DNA from: Paenibacillus sp. UNC499MF
Lineage (GTDB): Bacteria; Bacillota; Bacilli; Paenibacillales; NBRC-103111
Assembly (NCBI RefSeq): GCF_900107975.1
Contig: NZ_FNVF01000002.1
Location: forward strand, 511,178-575,177
DNA length: 64,000 nucleotides
Reading direction: 5' to 3'
Shown: positions 62,414-64,000 of the stretch, one piece after another
How the letters are laid out: every line of letters starts with the position of its first letter
Numbering within the stretch: the stretch's first letter is position 1
Translations under genes and position numbers: made by a program
The notes under the pieces: model-generated
The model's input: only the letters and a program-made list of their open reading frames with translations
The model's database searches: none
Told to the model about the DNA's origin: nothing

Positions 62414-64000
62414 CTACATAATAAAGACATAAGACGAATCGTCCGAATCGTCGTAAACTTGAATGCGGCTCGTCAAGTCGCTTGCGAGCTTGGTTCGAAC
62501 CTGAATAAAGGTACGGAGCTCTTTTATTTCGGGTTTGGGGACCGTAATCAAGCAAGCGAAATACTCCGACGATACGAGAATAGAGCCTCCGAGCTCGGAT
62601 TTCGTGTAAACTCTCACATAACTTGACAGGCCCTCACTTACGTTTTGTCGCGCTGTCAAGCGGCCGCTAAGCTGGCTCTGTTCTTTCCGGGAAACCTTTA
62701 AGGTACCGGAAACTACGCTGCCGAGAACGACCTCCAGACTGCCGGGAAGTGCGGGAAGGCTAATTCTGACTGACCCTGGTAGCGGGCTCAGCTCGTTTCT
62801 CCGGGCTGTCAGCGAGGCAGGTAGGTCCTTAACCTCATTTCGACGGACCCAGATTGTACCGGGGAAAGAAGGCTGACTGACGCGGAGAGTGGAAGGCATG
62901 GTAAGATCGCCTTTAACCCTCACGGTCAGCCGGCTGGTTTGCAGCGATTCGGCATTACGCCTTACGGTAAGCCGGCCCCAGACGACCTCGCTTTTGACGA
63001 AGAGGGTGCATTCCATAAAATCAGGTGAATGTACATGGATGCGTCCGGGAAGATCCGATTTAAACCACACTTCACGCACGCTGATTTTGCCTGTAAGGTT
63101 TTTCGTTCCGTTTTGACGAACGGTCAGGGTATTGTTACGCAGCTCGGATCTTCCTGGGCTGTACACGTTCTGATCCAGGTACTCGATCTCAAGGAGAGGC
63201 GGAGTTTTACCTTGTTCTCTTGTATAAAAACGCTGGTAGGCGATCGTTTCATCAAGTGCCTTTAAGAGAAGGCCATAGTTGCTGGATGGAGCTTGGTACC
63301 ACTTCTTTACAAGCTCCAACAAATCGAACTTGATGTATCCTTTCGTTTTGCCTGCTTTTTCTTGAAGCTGAAGAGAGGCGGATACCGGCTGGTTATCCCA
63401 AGTGATGCCGTCTTCCGTCCAAGGCTCTTGAGCTTCATAGAGCCCGATTATAGCTTCCGGCATATTCTCATAGTCGGAGAAGATCTTCAGATCCGCTTTC
63501 GTGAGCTTCTGGAGCGGAGGAAGCGCGGTTAAGTCGAATCGGACCAGAGAGCGGTATCTCTCGTTTAATCCGGCGTTATATCCGGCGAACATATCCTGCT
63601 CCGAGCCGTAGTTCAGCTTTGGCACCCCTTCCCGCACGAAGGCGTCCTGCACTGCCAGCAGAACCGCTTTCTTGACCGGCGGCGGAATAATATCCAATAT
63701 ACCGAACATGCGGTTGTGAACAGGGACCTGAATGCTGCCGGAGAGGGAGTCATGGAGCCTGGCCTGAATCGTCGAAGGCATATCGGCATGAAGAACAGGC
63801 GTTATGTCGACCTTTCCGACGAGCCGGTTATGCGGCGGTACATGAATGGTACCGGTGACCTGGCTACGAATCGGAACGGTGAGCGTGGAGTAAGCTTGCA
63901 CCGCTTTCAGAGTTACGTTCGGGGTTAATGCGATTTCGCCGATGTTAAGAGCCGCACCACTATATACCGTCTCCAGGAAATTAAAGCGGTAGTACTCGTA
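62414..64000 (-). CDS. DNRLRE-domain phage-like structural protein (5' end beyond window)
   Basis: At least 528 residues; the frame stays open to the window edge (reading YEYYRFNFLET at 64000), so the start is outside. A DNRLRE domain lies in the first half (VREGVPKLNYGSEQDM, LVRFDL, WDNQPVSAS). Both ends carry many short repeats of the form SLxARRNELSxLPGSVRI: beta-repeat stalk-like. Found upstream of a holin-amidase cassette, so probably a tail or fibre protein of a prophage or phage-tail-like particle. Confidence 0.75.
   Translation of the reverse strand, partial: YEYYRFNFLETVYSGAALNIGEIALTPNVTLKAVQAYSTLTVPIRSQVTGTIHVPPHNRLVGKVDITPVLHADMPSTIQARLHDSLSGSIQVPVHNRMFGILDIIPPPVKKAVLLAVQDAFVREGVPKLNYGSEQDMFAGYNAGLNERYRSLVRFDLTALPPLQKLTKADLKIFSDYENMPEAIIGLYEAQEPWTEDGITWDNQPVSASLQLQEKAGKTKGYIKFDLLELVKKWYQAPSSNYGLLLKALDETIAYQRFYTREQGKTPPLLEIEYLDQNVYSPGRSELRNNTLTVRQNGTKNLTGKISVREVWFKSDLPGRIHVHSPDFMECTLFVKSEVVWGRLTVRRNAESLQTSRLTVRVKGDLTMPSTLRVSQPSFPGTIWVRRNEVKDLPASLTARRNELSPLPGSVRISLPALPGSLEVVLGSVVSGTLKVSRKEQSQLSGRLTARQNVSEGLSSYVRVYTKSELGGSILVSSEYFACLITVPKPEIKELRTFIQVRTKLASDLTSRIQVYDDSDDSSYVFIM

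Noticed and set aside
1-64000. CRISPR arrays, tRNA or rRNA genes, insertion sequences
   Set aside because: I scanned for regularly spaced repeats, tRNA-like cloverleaf ends and transposase motifs and saw none that I could support.

Overview
The window looks like chromosomal DNA of a spore-forming, moderately GC-rich Firmicute of the Paenibacillaceae (Paenibacillus-like). The support is a spoVR/yhbH sporulation pair, strong AGGAGG-type ribosome sites with frequent TTG and GTG starts, GlpP, a KinE-like PAS kinase and UgpABE-type ABC transport without a local ATPase. No tRNA, rRNA or CRISPR array was seen. Assignments rest on reading protein sequences and motifs; no database search was possible.

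Layout. 1-2.7 kb: yhbH-spoVR (minus strand). 2.8-8.8 kb (minus): a candidate peptide system consisting of a sensor kinase, a LytTR response regulator, a 47-residue six-cysteine peptide, a MauE-like membrane protein, a MauD/TlpA-like thioredoxin and an ABC exporter. A hairpin terminator separates the peptide from its putative maturation genes, and a direct repeat suggests a LytTR site upstream. 8.9-14.8 kb: ordinary accessory metabolism (Dabb protein, aldo/keto reductase, Tat-exported phosphoesterase, MocR regulator, MFS transporter).

15.0-31.9 kb (plus): an unusual biosynthetic gene cluster of 15 co-directional genes. It has two acyl carrier proteins, a halogenase-like flavoprotein, a Kef-type antiporter, a class II aldolase, a 962-residue protein with two nitroreductase/SagB-like domains fused to an adenylation domain, a DapL-like aminotransferase, three BtrH-like (papain-fold acyltransferase) proteins of which the middle one has lost its catalytic Cys and Asp, a sialidase-fold protein without a signal peptide, an MmsA/IolA-type dehydrogenase, a metallo-beta-lactamase-fold hydrolase and a polysaccharide-deacetylase-fold protein also without a signal peptide. 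The inferred logic is: adenylate an acid, load it on a carrier, oxidise or halogenate it there, transfer it with the BtrH-like enzymes to an amine acceptor, then trim and export. The product is unknown. It is the best candidate here for an undescribed system.

32.0-38.6 kb: bluB, then a ugpBAE-like glycerol-phosphate uptake operon with two near-identical leader/terminator elements, an MBL hydrolase, a HAD phosphatase and glpP. The duplicated element is a candidate GlpP antitermination target. 38.8-42.6 kb: secreted lamin-tail/FN3 protein and small genes, including one that seems to start with ATT. 42.6-49.8 kb: an AT-richer patchwork island with a broken surface-protein remnant, a duplicated nitroreductase, a MarR regulator, endonuclease V, an SMI1/KNR4 protein, and a DoxX-like gene whose promoter carries two perfect operators beside a truncated ArsR gene. 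50-52.6 kb: kduI-deoR-kduD uronate catabolism. 52.8-60.6 kb: marR-MFS efflux pair, DUF423, PAS histidine kinase, PAS-GGDEF-EAL protein and a truncated yunC. 61-64 kb: the end of a prophage or phage-like element (amidase, holin, DNRLRE structural protein running off the window).
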